Positions 8,372 through 18,158 of a stretch of 64,000 bases of DNA are shown piece after piece. How positions within the stretch are numbered: position 1 is the first letter of the stretch; each line of letters starts with the position of its first letter. A program made the position numbers and the translations under genes. The notes under the pieces were generated by a model that searched no databases, had not been told where the DNA came from, and saw only the letters and a list, made by a program, of their open reading frames with translations. The stretch comes from Saprospiraceae bacterium. GTDB taxonomy: Bacteria; Bacteroidota; Bacteroidia; Chitinophagales; Saprospiraceae. Location: positions 1,116,001 to 1,180,000 of the forward strand of contig JADKAA010000024.1 of NCBI GenBank assembly GCA_016715465.1, given 5' to 3'.

Positions 8372-10696
8372 CTACTTATTTTGCTTAGGTACTGTCGGTT
8401 TATGATTGGCAGCTGTTTGCCACTCTTGTTTTGCTGCGAAAAATTTACACCTTTCATTATTTCCGCAAACCAAAATTTGTTGATTTGAAACCACAGCCAT
8501 AGACCGCACATTGCCATTGGCGTTGAATCCCGAATTTTCCATAGGGGAAAATGAAAGTGTGGCATCCAGTTTCACCATGAATCCTTTGGAGGCATCGTAT
8601 TTTCCATAGTCATAATCGGTGTCATAAAAGTTCCCGGCTCCTGCAAGATAAGTTTGGCCATCGACTTTTACGGTACCCAGACATTTAACCATGGAAAGTT
8701 GTGCTGCAAGCGGAAGTGTATGTTTGGAGTATTCATTTCCCGATTTTTTATAAAGCGTCGAAGAAAAATTATACACATAAAACAATTTGGCCTTTTTAAT
8801 CTTGTCGCCGAAGATGTCTTCCGGGGTTTTGTTGGCGTATTGACGGTATCTGAGGTATTTTTTTCGAAGGCTGGTCATGTGCGCCTGAATTTCATCCATG
8901 CTGTGTATCGGGTAGTTTTTACCTTCCCGGTTGATGCAGTGTATGGCGTCCATTTCTCCATTGTCGTCAAAGTCACCGGAGTAAATGCATGCCGGATTTT
9001 CTTCGTTGGCCACCATAAAGCTGTTTTCTCCAAGATTCCCCCCAATGATCTCTTTTATGCCGTCACCCTCCAGATCAACAGCCAGTAACGACTGCCAAAG
9101 ACCATCTGATTTGTGGATGGCATGTTTGATTGCGAAACTACGTTCAAAGGAAAATATACGGATGGGCTGGTAATCTCCTGCGGTGACGAGGTCTGGTTTT
9201 TTATCCCCATCCATGTCGTCCGAGAGTCCGGCTTTCACCATGGTCCCTTTCAATTCTTCTGGTATTAACTTAGACTGATCGCTGAGTGTCCCTTTGTCAT
9301 TTTGTAAATAGTAACTTTTGTCACCCACAGGATAACTGCCGGGAACGGCTCCACCTCCAATAAATACATCGACGTCCTTGTCTCCATCCCAATCCCCGAT
9401 CACTACACAAGACGCATTGGTAAAGATGTTGGGAACTGCCTTCAAGTCTCTTTTAAAGCCACCTTTTCCATCATTGCGGTAAAGCCGCACGGCATAGTGG
9501 TTGTCTCCTTGTGGCCATTGGTAACCACCTGAAGCCACCAGCAGATCCTGATCGCCATCGGCATCAAAATCGGCAAATGCAGCACCGGTATCTTCGTAGG
9601 TTTTGTCGGATTCAAAATCGGCTACTGCCAGTTTTTGCCATTGATTTTCTGGCTTCTCCAAAAACAAGGCTCCTGCTTGTCCGTGAGCACCACCCATATA
9701 AATATCGCTTTTACGATCGCCATTCACATCGGCTGTCGCTATGCAGGGGCCATCGGTACTGTTTTTCAAGTGCAATAATGGTTCCCGCTTAAAGTCCACG
9801 TATTCATTTTCAACATGTACAAATGGGAAGGTACTTTCTGCAAAATATGCGGGTATTTTTGCATCAGGTATGGTCTTGCTGCCTTTGCCTTTGCGCAGAA
9901 CTATTTTATTAGCCTGTACAGAGGCATAGGTTTCAGCAGTACGGTCCGGCCAAAACACATCAATGGAGGCTATCTTTTTTTCCTTTGGAAAGCCAAAAGC
10001 CAGGCGATAATCCATTGAACTGTAAAAACCGCGCCCAGGTTGGAATATTTTCCTCTGAACGCTGCCATCGTCAAAGCGAATGATGAGTTCAGCACCCACT
10101 CCGTGCCGGTTTCCTTTATTTCCTTCCAGTTGAATGCTTACGAAGTAACTCTCCTTTTTTTCACTTATGGTATTTTTCATTAAAAAGGCAGGCTCATTGA
10201 AATTGTTGACCACAAGGTCGAGGTCGCCATCGTTGTCGAGGTCGCCATATGCCGATCCATTGGAGAAGGAGGATCTTCCATCAGCCCAGATGTCACTCAC
10301 TTTGTCAAACTGCATCTTCCCATTGTTGGCGTAAAAGTAGTTGGTCAATTTGAATGGTTTCACAAAGGAGGTCCATGCTTTGCCGAAGGCTTTGTTGTCG
10401 TTGGATATTTTCCGGAGTGAGTCCATCTGGTATTTGATGTAATCCAAGTGGATGATGTCTTTTAAATATCCATTGGTAATGAACAGATCCTGATGTCCAT
10501 TGTGGTCAAAATCTTCTGACAAAGGGGCCCAGCTCCAATCCGTATTGGTAGTGCCCGTATAAAAGCCATAATTACTGAAATGGCCGTCACCATTGTTGAT
10601 TTGAAAAGTGTTGTACCGGAACTGGTCGTGATATCCCAGTTTGCGGGCCAGTACATGGGAGTCGTAGTTTTTGATGATGCCCAGGGTTACCTTCAT
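8372..10696 (-). CDS. FG-GAP/VCBS-repeat ASPIC-UnbV protein, C-terminal part of a split gene
   Basis: 774 residues. There are repeated calcium-binding FG-GAP/VCBS motifs (for example DFDHNGHQDLFITNGYL, DLDNDGDLDLVVNNF, DVNGDRKSDIYMGGAHG, DFDADGDQDLLVASGGY), with an ASPIC/UnbV-type segment around residues 155-255 (GNRHGVGAELIIRF, RKIFQPGRGFYSSMDYRLAFG). Proteins of this CRTAC1-like family are normally one chain of about 1100 residues. Here the first third is in the frame upstream, the two overlap by 4 bases, and the A7 run at 10706-10712 joins them perfectly if one A is added or the ribosome slips by -1. The family forms beta-propellers at the cell surface; no enzymatic role is established. 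It lies downstream of a vanadium-haloperoxidase-like gene. Confidence 0.8.
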   Translation of the reverse strand: MKVTLGIIKNYDSHVLARKLGYHDQFRYNTFQINNGDGHFSNYGFYTGTTNTDWSWAPLSEDFDHNGHQDLFITNGYLKDIIHLDYIKYQMDSLRKISNDNKAFGKAWTSFVKPFKLTNYFYANNGKMQFDKVSDIWADGRSSFSNGSAYGDLDNDGDLDLVVNNFNEPAFLMKNTISEKKESYFVSIQLEGNKGNRHGVGAELIIRFDDGSVQRKIFQPGRGFYSSMDYRLAFGFPKEKKIASIDVFWPDRTAETYASVQANKIVLRKGKGSKTIPDAKIPAYFAESTFPFVHVENEYVDFKREPLLHLKNSTDGPCIATADVNGDRKSDIYMGGAHGQAGALFLEKPENQWQKLAVADFESDKTYEDTGAAFADFDADGDQDLLVASGGYQWPQGDNHYAVRLYRNDGKGGFKRDLKAVPNIFTNASCVVIGDWDGDKDVDVFIGGGAVPGSYPVGDKSYYLQNDKGTLSDQSKLIPEELKGTMVKAGLSDDMDGDKKPDLVTAGDYQPIRIFSFERSFAIKHAIHKSDGLWQSLLAVDLEGDGIKEIIGGNLGENSFMVANEENPACIYSGDFDDNGEMDAIHCINREGKNYPIHSMDEIQAHMTSLRKKYLRYRQYANKTPEDIFGDKIKKAKLFYVYNFSSTLYKKSGNEYSKHTLPLAAQLSMVKCLGTVKVDGQTYLAGAGNFYDTDYDYGKYDASKGFMVKLDATLSFSPMENSGFNANGNVRSMAVVSNQQILVCGNNERCKFFAAKQEWQTAANHKPTVPKQNK

Positions 10697-11742
10697 CCGT
10701 TCGTCTTTTTTTCCGGCATCATGTCATTGACAAACAGGTCGAGCCTGCCATCGTTGTTGGCATCCAGCATGTCGGATCCCATGGAATTGTTGGGTATGTT
10801 ATGAAAGTATTTATCCGTTTCTTTTTTAAATCGTTTACCTCCCTGATTGATGTACAGGTAATCTGGAGCTGCATAGTCATTGGCTACATAAATATCAGGA
10901 TATCCATCCCCATTTGCATCAAAAATGGCGGCGCTCAAACCAAAGGCGATGTTGTCCACCCCATAGGCTTTGGTTCTGTCCACATATCTTCCGTCATTGT
11001 TGATGTATAATCGATCACTTACGTTCACCCGGAAGGTATCTTCGATGGGAATGATATTGCCCGATGCATCCTGACTCGCGTCCAGGGCGTGTTTTTTTGG
11101 CCAGCCGAGGGGGTGGTTGACGAGATACATATCCAGGTCTCCATCGGCATCAAAATCCGCAAAATAGGATTGGGTCGAATAACTTATATCCTGCAAGCCG
11201 TATTTAGCTCCCGCTTCTTCAAATTTTAAATTTCCCTTGTTAATATACAAAGCATTGGCCCTGTACGCGGGGTCTCGAAATTGCCCTGACTTGCAGACAT
11301 AAATATCGAGTAAGCCGTCGTCGTTGATGTCCACCATGGTAACCCCGGTTTTCCATCCTGCGCCACCGTTGACGCCTGTTTCCTGGGTAATGTCTTTAAA
11401 TTTCATGTTGCCCAGATTCAAATAAAGCCGGTTGGATTCAAAGGTACTTGAAAAATACACATCAGAGAGACCATCGTTGTTGATGTCTCCTATGGCCACA
11501 CCTCCCCCGTTAAAAGCATATTCATTCATAAATACATAAATGGCCATGGAATCGGGCATGTTGTTTACAAAATTCAGTCCGGAGGTATTGGAATCCAAAT
11601 ATTCAAAGAGTCCTTTTACTTGTGCTGACTTTAGCGGAAGGTTATTCATTCCCGGGCCTGTTTTTTCTGTATTCCATTTGTCACATGACAGGATACTGAT
11701 CAATAAAAGCGAGGTGACGAGGTAAGTTATTTTAGGCATCAT
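10693..11742 (-). CDS. FG-GAP/VCBS-repeat lipoprotein, N-terminal part of the same split gene
   Basis: 349 residues. A lipoprotein signal is seen at the start (hydrophobic core, then ISILSC; Cys about residue 20), so the protein is probably anchored in the outer membrane or on the surface. Four or more FG-GAP repeats follow (DINNDGLSDVYFSSTF, DINDDGLLDIYVCKSG, DFDADGDLDMYLVNHP, DANGDGYPDIYVANDY, DANNDGRLDLFVNDMM). Translation ends at KKTNG just after the A7 tract, in the middle of a conserved stretch of the family that continues in the -1 frame. The haloperoxidase-like gene ends 17 bp upstream, so the two form an operon. Confidence 0.8.
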   Translation of the reverse strand: MMPKITYLVTSLLLISILSCDKWNTEKTGPGMNNLPLKSAQVKGLFEYLDSNTSGLNFVNNMPDSMAIYVFMNEYAFNGGGVAIGDINNDGLSDVYFSSTFESNRLYLNLGNMKFKDITQETGVNGGAGWKTGVTMVDINDDGLLDIYVCKSGQFRDPAYRANALYINKGNLKFEEAGAKYGLQDISYSTQSYFADFDADGDLDMYLVNHPLGWPKKHALDASQDASGNIIPIEDTFRVNVSDRLYINNDGRYVDRTKAYGVDNIAFGLSAAIFDANGDGYPDIYVANDYAAPDYLYINQGGKRFKKETDKYFHNIPNNSMGSDMLDANNDGRLDLFVNDMMPEKKTNG

Positions 11743-11759
11743 ATAAGGTTAAGAACTGC

Positions 11760-13097
11760 TTAATGGTTGAACAATGAAATGATGAAATTGCCAATTTGTT
11801 TTCCATTTTCAAAACCATTGTCAACGCCAAATTTGTAGTGTATGCCGCCATAAAACCTGGAATCAGAGGCTTCCTGACCTGCTGCGTAGAAAGAGTCAAA
11901 GGTGCGAGGCTCAAATCCAAAGGGTACTTCTGTGGAATCGGTAAAACTGGTTTGGGGGTAAATGCGCTCCAGAATAGAAGATGCGGTACCAGACACGGTG
12001 CTGTGCCCACTGGTATATTCAGGAAAGGGTGGTGTCTGTATCAATGGCTGCCAGGTTTTGTCGACGTATTTGTGAATATAGGTTACCGGACGAACCAGTT
12101 GTTCTGTAAATTTCGTAAACCAACATACGATGATGCCGTCATACATGGCCGTTGCCACTGCTGAATAATTACTTACAGCCGAGGCAAAGTTTTCCTTCCT
12201 GGAAATGCTGATTTGACGGGTAATGTTGATCCAGTGCGCAGGAGGACTCACTTTGTGTTTGAAGTGCACATTGTGTCCCGCGTCGTTAAACTCATTGGGA
12301 TTGTCGTCCCAGTAAAGGGCAGTCTTTTTTTCCGCAGCTCCATTTATTTTAGATTGGGAATACACCAGTTTTGCCTGGGTATAAAATTCAGATGTTTTAT
12401 CAGTGGAGAATATAGGTCTGGGTTTTGGTTTGAATTCGTTCAGGTCTTTGATAAAGATGGGTCTCATATTTTTCCAATTGGGTTCAAGTGCCTGTTCGTA
12501 GTTAGGCGGCGTAAGTACCCATGAGCTGTCGGTCGCTTGGATCAAATATTGATCTGCGGCTTTCACTTTGGCATAATTGTCTTTGGATGCCCAGGTATTG
12601 AATGATTCAGCTATAGCTTGTCCATATGCCAAACTCTCTTTCCAGACGGCTTCTGATTGACCGGCTGTAATGGCCTGGTCATGGAATTTGACCATGAGGC
12701 TGTCAATCATGTATTCACTAAACACCAGTTTTTTAGCCACATCACAAAATGCCGCCATGGAAGCTATGGTATAATCTACTTCAGCGCTGCCATCGGGAAT
12801 GGTGAAGATTGAGTCTTTTAGGGCTTGATTCATAAATGAACTTCCTTTTTGATGGTTTAAAACTTCATGTGCAACCAGGTTTGGATAGGCAAAAATACGC
12901 GTGGCGACGGGCGGATTGAATACATCTTCCATGGTAATCTCTATCAGGGTCTGGTTGGCAAGGTGGACCTGATCTGCATTAAAAGCGGATTTCACTACCG
13001 CTTGGTCCTTACATGAAAATTGTGGAATCACAGTCAGTCCAAGCAAGAAGCCAAACAGGATGTGGGTGCTTAACTTTTGGGGTTGTAAAACTATCAT
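11760..13097 (-). CDS. Vanadium-dependent haloperoxidase-like (PAP2 superfamily) lipoprotein
   Basis: 445 residues. A signal peptide with a lipobox-like end (VIPQFSC, Cys about residue 29) is present. The three PAP2/vanadate-binding motifs can be read in the C-terminal half: KFTEQLVRPVTYI (Lys and Arg), PFPEYTSGHSTVSGTAS (Ser-Gly-His) and SRFYGGIHYKFGVDNG (Arg and His). This is the arrangement of the Bacteroidota haloperoxidase/acid-phosphatase group, so the enzyme would either oxidise halides with peroxide or hydrolyse phosphoesters. The sequence alone does not decide between them. It acts outside the cytoplasm. It pairs with the downstream VCBS/ASPIC lipoprotein gene, 17 bp away, a combination often seen in this phylum. 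Confidence 0.8.
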   Translation of the reverse strand: MIVLQPQKLSTHILFGFLLGLTVIPQFSCKDQAVVKSAFNADQVHLANQTLIEITMEDVFNPPVATRIFAYPNLVAHEVLNHQKGSSFMNQALKDSIFTIPDGSAEVDYTIASMAAFCDVAKKLVFSEYMIDSLMVKFHDQAITAGQSEAVWKESLAYGQAIAESFNTWASKDNYAKVKAADQYLIQATDSSWVLTPPNYEQALEPNWKNMRPIFIKDLNEFKPKPRPIFSTDKTSEFYTQAKLVYSQSKINGAAEKKTALYWDDNPNEFNDAGHNVHFKHKVSPPAHWINITRQISISRKENFASAVSNYSAVATAMYDGIIVCWFTKFTEQLVRPVTYIHKYVDKTWQPLIQTPPFPEYTSGHSTVSGTASSILERIYPQTSFTDSTEVPFGFEPRTFDSFYAAGQEASDSRFYGGIHYKFGVDNGFENGKQIGNFIISLFNH

Positions 13098-13299
13098 TTT
13101 GAAAATAGATTTAAAAATGGTTGGCTAAATGTAATACCGATGAAATTGAGAAACAAATAGAAAAAGGTATAGCTTATTAATTATTGATAAACAATTATAT
13201 AAGTATTATAAATAAATTTAATATTATAAAAAATTCAGAGAATAAACTAAGGGTTCGCCGTGGTTTTTGAAGCCATACATATATTTCCCATGTTACCCA

Positions 13300-13812
13300 T
13301 TAGTGACTTTTTCGAAATTTAGCTATAACTTCCTCCGTAGGCAGACCCAGGGCACGGGTCGCATTATATGCTACTAAATACTCATGGTGATTTCGATAAC
13401 TGTGCAGCATTTCTAGAACCTGTGGATCTTTAAATTGAGTCAGGTAATAAAAGGCATCAATCAACTCATGCCATGTATTCAGCAGCGGAGTGGCTTCCAA
13501 CACAAGGGTAGTCATCTCAGGGTCCTCATTTATTTGATAGATGGCATGGGCTATGGTTATCCCCATTTTGGGCTTGCAGCCCCTCAATAATTTATATAGA
13601 AATGGCAACGCTTTTGTGGATCGCATATGTCCGAGGGCATCAATATGCCATGAGTCGCCTTTATGTAGTTCACCGATCAATTCTTCAGCGGCTGTTTCAT
13701 GTTCCGCTGTATTCAACCTATCCAATAAATATAAGGGTACCCCGTCTTTCCTATCAGTCCAGGTTGCCGGTCCAAAAAATGCTTTTCGAAATGCTTCAAG
13801 ATTTGAACTCAA
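13300..13812 (-). CDS. Small HEAT-repeat-like protein
   Basis: 170 residues, helical and without signal peptide. The helix pairs SWHIDALGHMRSTKALPFL and EYLVAYNATRALGL look like HEAT/PBS-lyase-type repeats, which bind proteins; the partner is unknown. The start is doubtful. The chosen TTG at 13812 begins LSSNLEAF, but the frame stays open upstream (QQSIRNEYKQKI) to within a few bases of the preceding gene's stop without an ATG. An ATG at 13858 is in another frame, so an N-terminal indel is possible. It lies just downstream of the exported metallo-hydrolase gene and is probably co-transcribed with it. Confidence 0.6.
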   Translation of the reverse strand: MSSNLEAFRKAFFGPATWTDRKDGVPLYLLDRLNTAEHETAAEELIGELHKGDSWHIDALGHMRSTKALPFLYKLLRGCKPKMGITIAHAIYQINEDPEMTTLVLEATPLLNTWHELIDAFYYLTQFKDPQVLEMLHSYRNHHEYLVAYNATRALGLPTEEVIAKFRKSH

Positions 13813-13869
13813 TATCTTCTGTTTGTATTCGTTTCTAATTGATTGTTGCAGCAGACATAATTTGTCGAT

Positions 13870-14853
13870 TTATTCATAGGTTATTGTTTCTCCCAAGCCC
13901 GCAAAAAGATAGTCTTCTTGATAAAGATCATGAAATATTTTAAATGCCAGATGTCCGGTGCAGTGGGCCGGAGCGACACGCTTCACCATATGCGTGGATT
14001 TAAGCACACGGGCAATGTTTATGGTTTGGTCGCGGTCAAAGGGCAAAAGGTGAAATCCACCATAGAGCAGATCGACAATATCGTGGGTAGTATTCAAGGT
14101 CTGACTGACGATGTTTTCAACTCCGGTATGGGAGCAGCCTACAATAAGTACCTGTCCCTTTTCTGTTTTCATCGCCAGGGATAATTCAGGCAGATTAATG
14201 TTTTTGCAGGACTCTGAATTTTGCTCAAATTGACCGGGCACAAAACTTTTACCGGGATAACAGGAAAAGTATCCCATGAACTTCGAACTTGAAGCAATGA
14301 TGGTGAGACCGGGAAGAATTTCCCTGGAAGTTTTAACAAATTCAATATTTGCACCCCAAAACCTTCCGGATTGATTGATTGAAAATTTTGTATTTCCTCC
14401 ATCAAAATATTGCATATATGTGGGCAGTGAATCTTTTACATTTGCCTCCTGGCCGGTGGCATCATAAGGAACGGGAGCTCCCCAAAAAATATCATAGGGA
14501 AAATAAATTTTCACATGGGGATTAACCTTCAGTACCTGATCGAGTCCATTGATGTGGTCAAAATGTCCGTGTGAGACGATGACAATGTCCACCGTGCTGA
14601 GGTCTAAACCCAGTTTGTCCACATTGTCCTTAAAGATTCCGGCATGGCTGCCGGCATCAAACAGAATGGTCTTGCCTGCATACCGGGTAATACAAGAGAA
14701 CCCAAAGTCTTTGGTGAGTGTGCTGTCTTTTCCAAAAGCGTCATAAAGATTGGTAATGGTTCCCGCTTTGATTTCATTTTGGATTTGTGAGGTCAATCGT
14801 TGTGACAAAAGCAGGACAATCAACAGTGTAAAAGTGAGGTGGCGTGGCTTCAT
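13870..14853 (-). CDS. Exported metallo-beta-lactamase-fold hydrolase
   Basis: 327 residues. A signal peptide (MKPRHLTFTLLIVLLLS) is followed by an MBL domain with the zinc motif SHGHFDH (HxHxDH), a later VGCSHTGVENIV histidine and PAHCTGHLAF near the end. The order matches the group of MBL proteins annotated as 7,8-dihydropterin-6-methyl-4-(ribofuranosyl)aminobenzene-5'-phosphate synthase relatives, whose methanogen-derived name is unlikely to describe the reaction here. The signal peptide places it in the periplasm. The substrate is unknown. Confidence 0.8.
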   Translation of the reverse strand: MKPRHLTFTLLIVLLLSQRLTSQIQNEIKAGTITNLYDAFGKDSTLTKDFGFSCITRYAGKTILFDAGSHAGIFKDNVDKLGLDLSTVDIVIVSHGHFDHINGLDQVLKVNPHVKIYFPYDIFWGAPVPYDATGQEANVKDSLPTYMQYFDGGNTKFSINQSGRFWGANIEFVKTSREILPGLTIIASSSKFMGYFSCYPGKSFVPGQFEQNSESCKNINLPELSLAMKTEKGQVLIVGCSHTGVENIVSQTLNTTHDIVDLLYGGFHLLPFDRDQTINIARVLKSTHMVKRVAPAHCTGHLAFKIFHDLYQEDYLFAGLGETITYE

Positions 14854-15011
14854 GGCAAGATTTTTTCAGGTTGAAGTTACAATACAGGTGAATAGATGCC
14901 AATTAATTGGTCATTTTTCTGTCAGGTATCATTCAAGATGTCGATTTACAGCAAGGGAAATTTTTTCAGCGGCGTCAAACTGATGGTAATTTCTTAGCCT
15001 TGATCTTAATA

Positions 15012-18000
15012 TTATTTGACCACCGTAACATCCCCGACTAACACCTCCTCGCTGCCATCTCTGTAGGTAAGGGCAGCTGTCCATACATACACCCCCGGCG
15101 CCACCGATGTGCTGTTAAATGTGCCATCCCAGCCCAGGTCGATTTGATCGGGGTCAAAATCAGTTCTGGTGAATATGAGATTACCCCAACGGTCGAAAAT
15201 GCGAAGGTGGTTAATGGTTTGAATTGAATTGTATCTGGAATATAAAGTGAAGTGGCCATTGCTGCCACCCGGTCTTATGATATTGGGCATGGTGACTCCT
15301 TTATCAAATCTTACCCGCACCAGCACCATATCTTGTTCCACGCAGCCATTTTGGTTGGTGATCTGTATGATGTAAGCAGTGGTCACTTCAGGGCTGACTT
15401 CAGGGTCGGCACACTGACTGCAGCTCAACTGATAATCAGGTGTCCACTGGATTTCCTTGATGTCATTGCCGTTGGAAATTATGTCGGCATGCAGGGTATG
15501 ACTGGTGAATAACTGGATCGTGGTATCCTCACCTGCATAAACCGAGAAAGGATACACGTAATCCACCGTAAACTGGGTGTCTGTTTCACAGCCGTTTTTG
15601 TCAATGGCTTTCAAAATGTGTTTGCCGGATGACTGGTTAGTGGTTTGCTGTAATTGTATTTTTAGGCCATCAGCATTAAGTTGATAAGGTGCTTCACCGC
15701 CCGAAACTTCTTGGATACGCACGGTGGCTATGTCGCCGTAGCACCTCGGTTGTTCAAGTTCAAAGATAAGTTTATCGGGACCCAATTGTTTGGTGACCTC
15801 AAAAGTTAAGGTACTTTCACAGCCGTTGGTGGTATTGGTTGTTTTTAACTGGTAACTGCCGGTCAAATTCAAATCCATCGAGCTTGCAGTGCCCAAAGCA
15901 TTACCGGTCGCATTTAACCATTGAAAATTGTATTCGGGATTGGGATTTATCACGGAAACGGTGACTTTATTGTCATCACAGGGAATAAGGGTTTTGGGGC
16001 TTATACTGGCAATGGGAAGCTCAAAATCAGCTGCAATGTGGGCAGAGTCTGTTTGTTCACAACCATACATATTGGTGGCTTTAAGGATGACCCGGGTTTC
16101 TTCGTTTACTATGGCAGACGAGGCATAACTTACCTGGCCATTCACCTTCCAGACATAATTGAGTTGCTGATTGGCTTCAATTGTATTGTATAAGGTATCT
16201 ACCGGATGAAGGCAATTGAGTTTTACCGCATCGATCGACACTTCGGGTTTCTCAAAATGGCCAATTACGGCTATTTGTGAACTGGTATCGCAGCCATTTT
16301 TACCTGTAGCTCTTATGGTATATAAGCCAGGTGAATCGATGGCATGACCCGATGTTATGGGTATGAAACCATTGGTGGTTTGAAGAGCATATTTATAACT
16401 TTCAATTCCCTGCATCGAAAGTTTAGTTTCAGGGGCATTGCAACTGAGTTCACCAAACAAAATTTCAAATTGGGGTTTGTCGTAATCTTCATTGACATAA
16501 ATCGAACGCACGCGGGTACAGCCATTCGCAGCAGTCACTTGCAGGGTGTACGTGCCGCTCCTGTCTATCGCCGGCATGAGTGTAGTATCGATTAAGCCCG
16601 GTCCTGTCCATTGGTAGCGTACATATCCGGAAGCGGTTACCTCAGGCTTTATGTAAGGGGTTAAGCAGTTCAGTGTGTCGGATATGGTTGCCTGGCAGAA
16701 AGGTGAGAGGGTATCAATTTTTATTTCTGCGGTAACGGTGGCTGTGCAACCCTGTGCAGTCGATGCCGTGATGGTGTAATTTCCAGGCTTGTTTGATTGG
16801 ATGAGGTCGCTGTTGCCAGCTGTTCCTGTGTCAGAAGACCAGTTTATCTGAGAGGGCAGGGTAGTGGATATGGCTATGGATCCAGTGGGATTCAGGCAGG
16901 TAATCGTATTGGAAGATGTGAGGATGGCCGGATAATTTTTATCAGAAGGCAAATAATAAGGTAGTGTATTCATACAGCCATTATTTCCCGTCAATACCAG
17001 TGTGTATTGCCCTTCTTCACTGAATTCCGGCTGCAATTCATTGTATAACGGCACCTGATGGGTGTCCACCCAGTAAAAGGATAAGGCATTGGTGCTGTCA
17101 AGGGTAAAACCCCCTTTGTTGTCTGCACAGTCAATGGTATCTGTAAGTACTATGGCTATAGGGAGTTCATAGTTTGTTCCCACTGAAATGGTGTCTTGCA
17201 GTGTGCAGCCATTTGCATCGGTGATTTGAAAAATGTAATCACCGGGCTCATTTACATTGGTTAATCCGGTATAGGCAATGGGTATTCCAGCCAGATACCA
17301 CGTCACGGCATTTACAGGTTGCGTCAGTACACTGAGGCTTACCGATGTTTGGGTGCAGGTAAGCGTATCTGGTTGGGTTGTGGTGTATTGTATGTCCGGC
17401 GGACTCAGTGCCACAAATGCCACGTCAGTGTAGGTACAGGCCTCGCCCTGGTAAAATGTATATCCGTAGTATCCTTCCTGATTAACCATAATTTCAGTTT
17501 GACCCGGGGATATGGAAACTATGCCGGGTCCGCTCCAGTGAATGCTGTCATAGGCACTGTTTAGGGTAACTGTTATGGACTGCAGGGTGTCCCGGCAGGT
17601 AAGGGGTCCTGATATGGCTACCTGATAAGTGAATGCAGTATTGAGATAAGAAACAAATAGTGAGTCTTTGCCAATACAGCCATGTTCGTTCTCCCCACTT
17701 ACCACATGCCAGCCTGCCTGGCTGGTGTTCAGGGAATTTCCGGTAGCGGTGCTGCCATCCGGCAAAATCCAGTTAAAGCCATTGACCGTTTCGCTGGCAT
17801 TGACAAACAGCGAAGTTTCCGGGTCGGCACAGCTGATTTCATCATTGCCTGAAATGTCTAACTCAGGCAGCGTAAGGTACTCATCCACAAAAGTAAATTC
17901 AGTCTCTTCACAACCCAGTTCATCGGTTACGGTTACCAGATACAAACCACCGGCTGAAACTTCGATGGCAGGTTGATATGGGTCGGATTCAATCTGACCA

Positions 18001-18158
18001 TTTAACGATGACCATTCATACGTATAATTTCCATTGGCAGGTATGGCCTCAATTTGCAGGAGCGTAACCGGTGAATAACAATCGATCATCCCATTGGATG
18101 GTGGCAATAGTTCTAACTCCGATACGGATACCGTAAATTCCAAGGAATCTTTGCACAC
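15012..18158 (-). CDS. Large secreted Ig/PKD-repeat adhesin, C-terminal part with gliding-type sorting domain
   Basis: 1048 residues of repeated Ig/PKD-like modules of about 85 residues, each with a conserved Cys pair and phrases such as TWY/GPG, NGC and ITDANGCTLQDT. The protein ends with a CHU_C / gliding-motility-associated C-terminal domain (LRIFDRWGNLIF, WDGTFNSTSVAPGVYVWTA), the type B signal for T9SS export. It has no signal peptide of its own. The frame joins the gene at 18113-18952 through the A3 run (plus strand ttt at 18150-18152), giving about 1310 residues in total. The likely role is a cell-surface adhesin or gliding-related filament; the ligand is unknown. Confidence 0.8.
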   Translation of the reverse strand: MCKDSLEFTVSVSELELLPPSNGMIDCYSPVTLLQIEAIPANGNYTYEWSSLNGQIESDPYQPAIEVSAGGLYLVTVTDELGCEETEFTFVDEYLTLPELDISGNDEISCADPETSLFVNASETVNGFNWILPDGSTATGNSLNTSQAGWHVVSGENEHGCIGKDSLFVSYLNTAFTYQVAISGPLTCRDTLQSITVTLNSAYDSIHWSGPGIVSISPGQTEIMVNQEGYYGYTFYQGEACTYTDVAFVALSPPDIQYTTTQPDTLTCTQTSVSLSVLTQPVNAVTWYLAGIPIAYTGLTNVNEPGDYIFQITDANGCTLQDTISVGTNYELPIAIVLTDTIDCADNKGGFTLDSTNALSFYWVDTHQVPLYNELQPEFSEEGQYTLVLTGNNGCMNTLPYYLPSDKNYPAILTSSNTITCLNPTGSIAISTTLPSQINWSSDTGTAGNSDLIQSNKPGNYTITASTAQGCTATVTAEIKIDTLSPFCQATISDTLNCLTPYIKPEVTASGYVRYQWTGPGLIDTTLMPAIDRSGTYTLQVTAANGCTRVRSIYVNEDYDKPQFEILFGELSCNAPETKLSMQGIESYKYALQTTNGFIPITSGHAIDSPGLYTIRATGKNGCDTSSQIAVIGHFEKPEVSIDAVKLNCLHPVDTLYNTIEANQQLNYVWKVNGQVSYASSAIVNEETRVILKATNMYGCEQTDSAHIAADFELPIASISPKTLIPCDDNKVTVSVINPNPEYNFQWLNATGNALGTASSMDLNLTGSYQLKTTNTTNGCESTLTFEVTKQLGPDKLIFELEQPRCYGDIATVRIQEVSGGEAPYQLNADGLKIQLQQTTNQSSGKHILKAIDKNGCETDTQFTVDYVYPFSVYAGEDTTIQLFTSHTLHADIISNGNDIKEIQWTPDYQLSCSQCADPEVSPEVTTAYIIQITNQNGCVEQDMVLVRVRFDKGVTMPNIIRPGGSNGHFTLYSRYNSIQTINHLRIFDRWGNLIFTRTDFDPDQIDLGWDGTFNSTSVAPGVYVWTAALTYRDGSEEVLVGDVTVVK

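Noticed and set aside
10693..10720. Claim of programmed -1 frameshifting as the main explanation
   Set aside because: Similar breaks at other homopolymers in the window favour sequence errors; kept only as a possibility to test.
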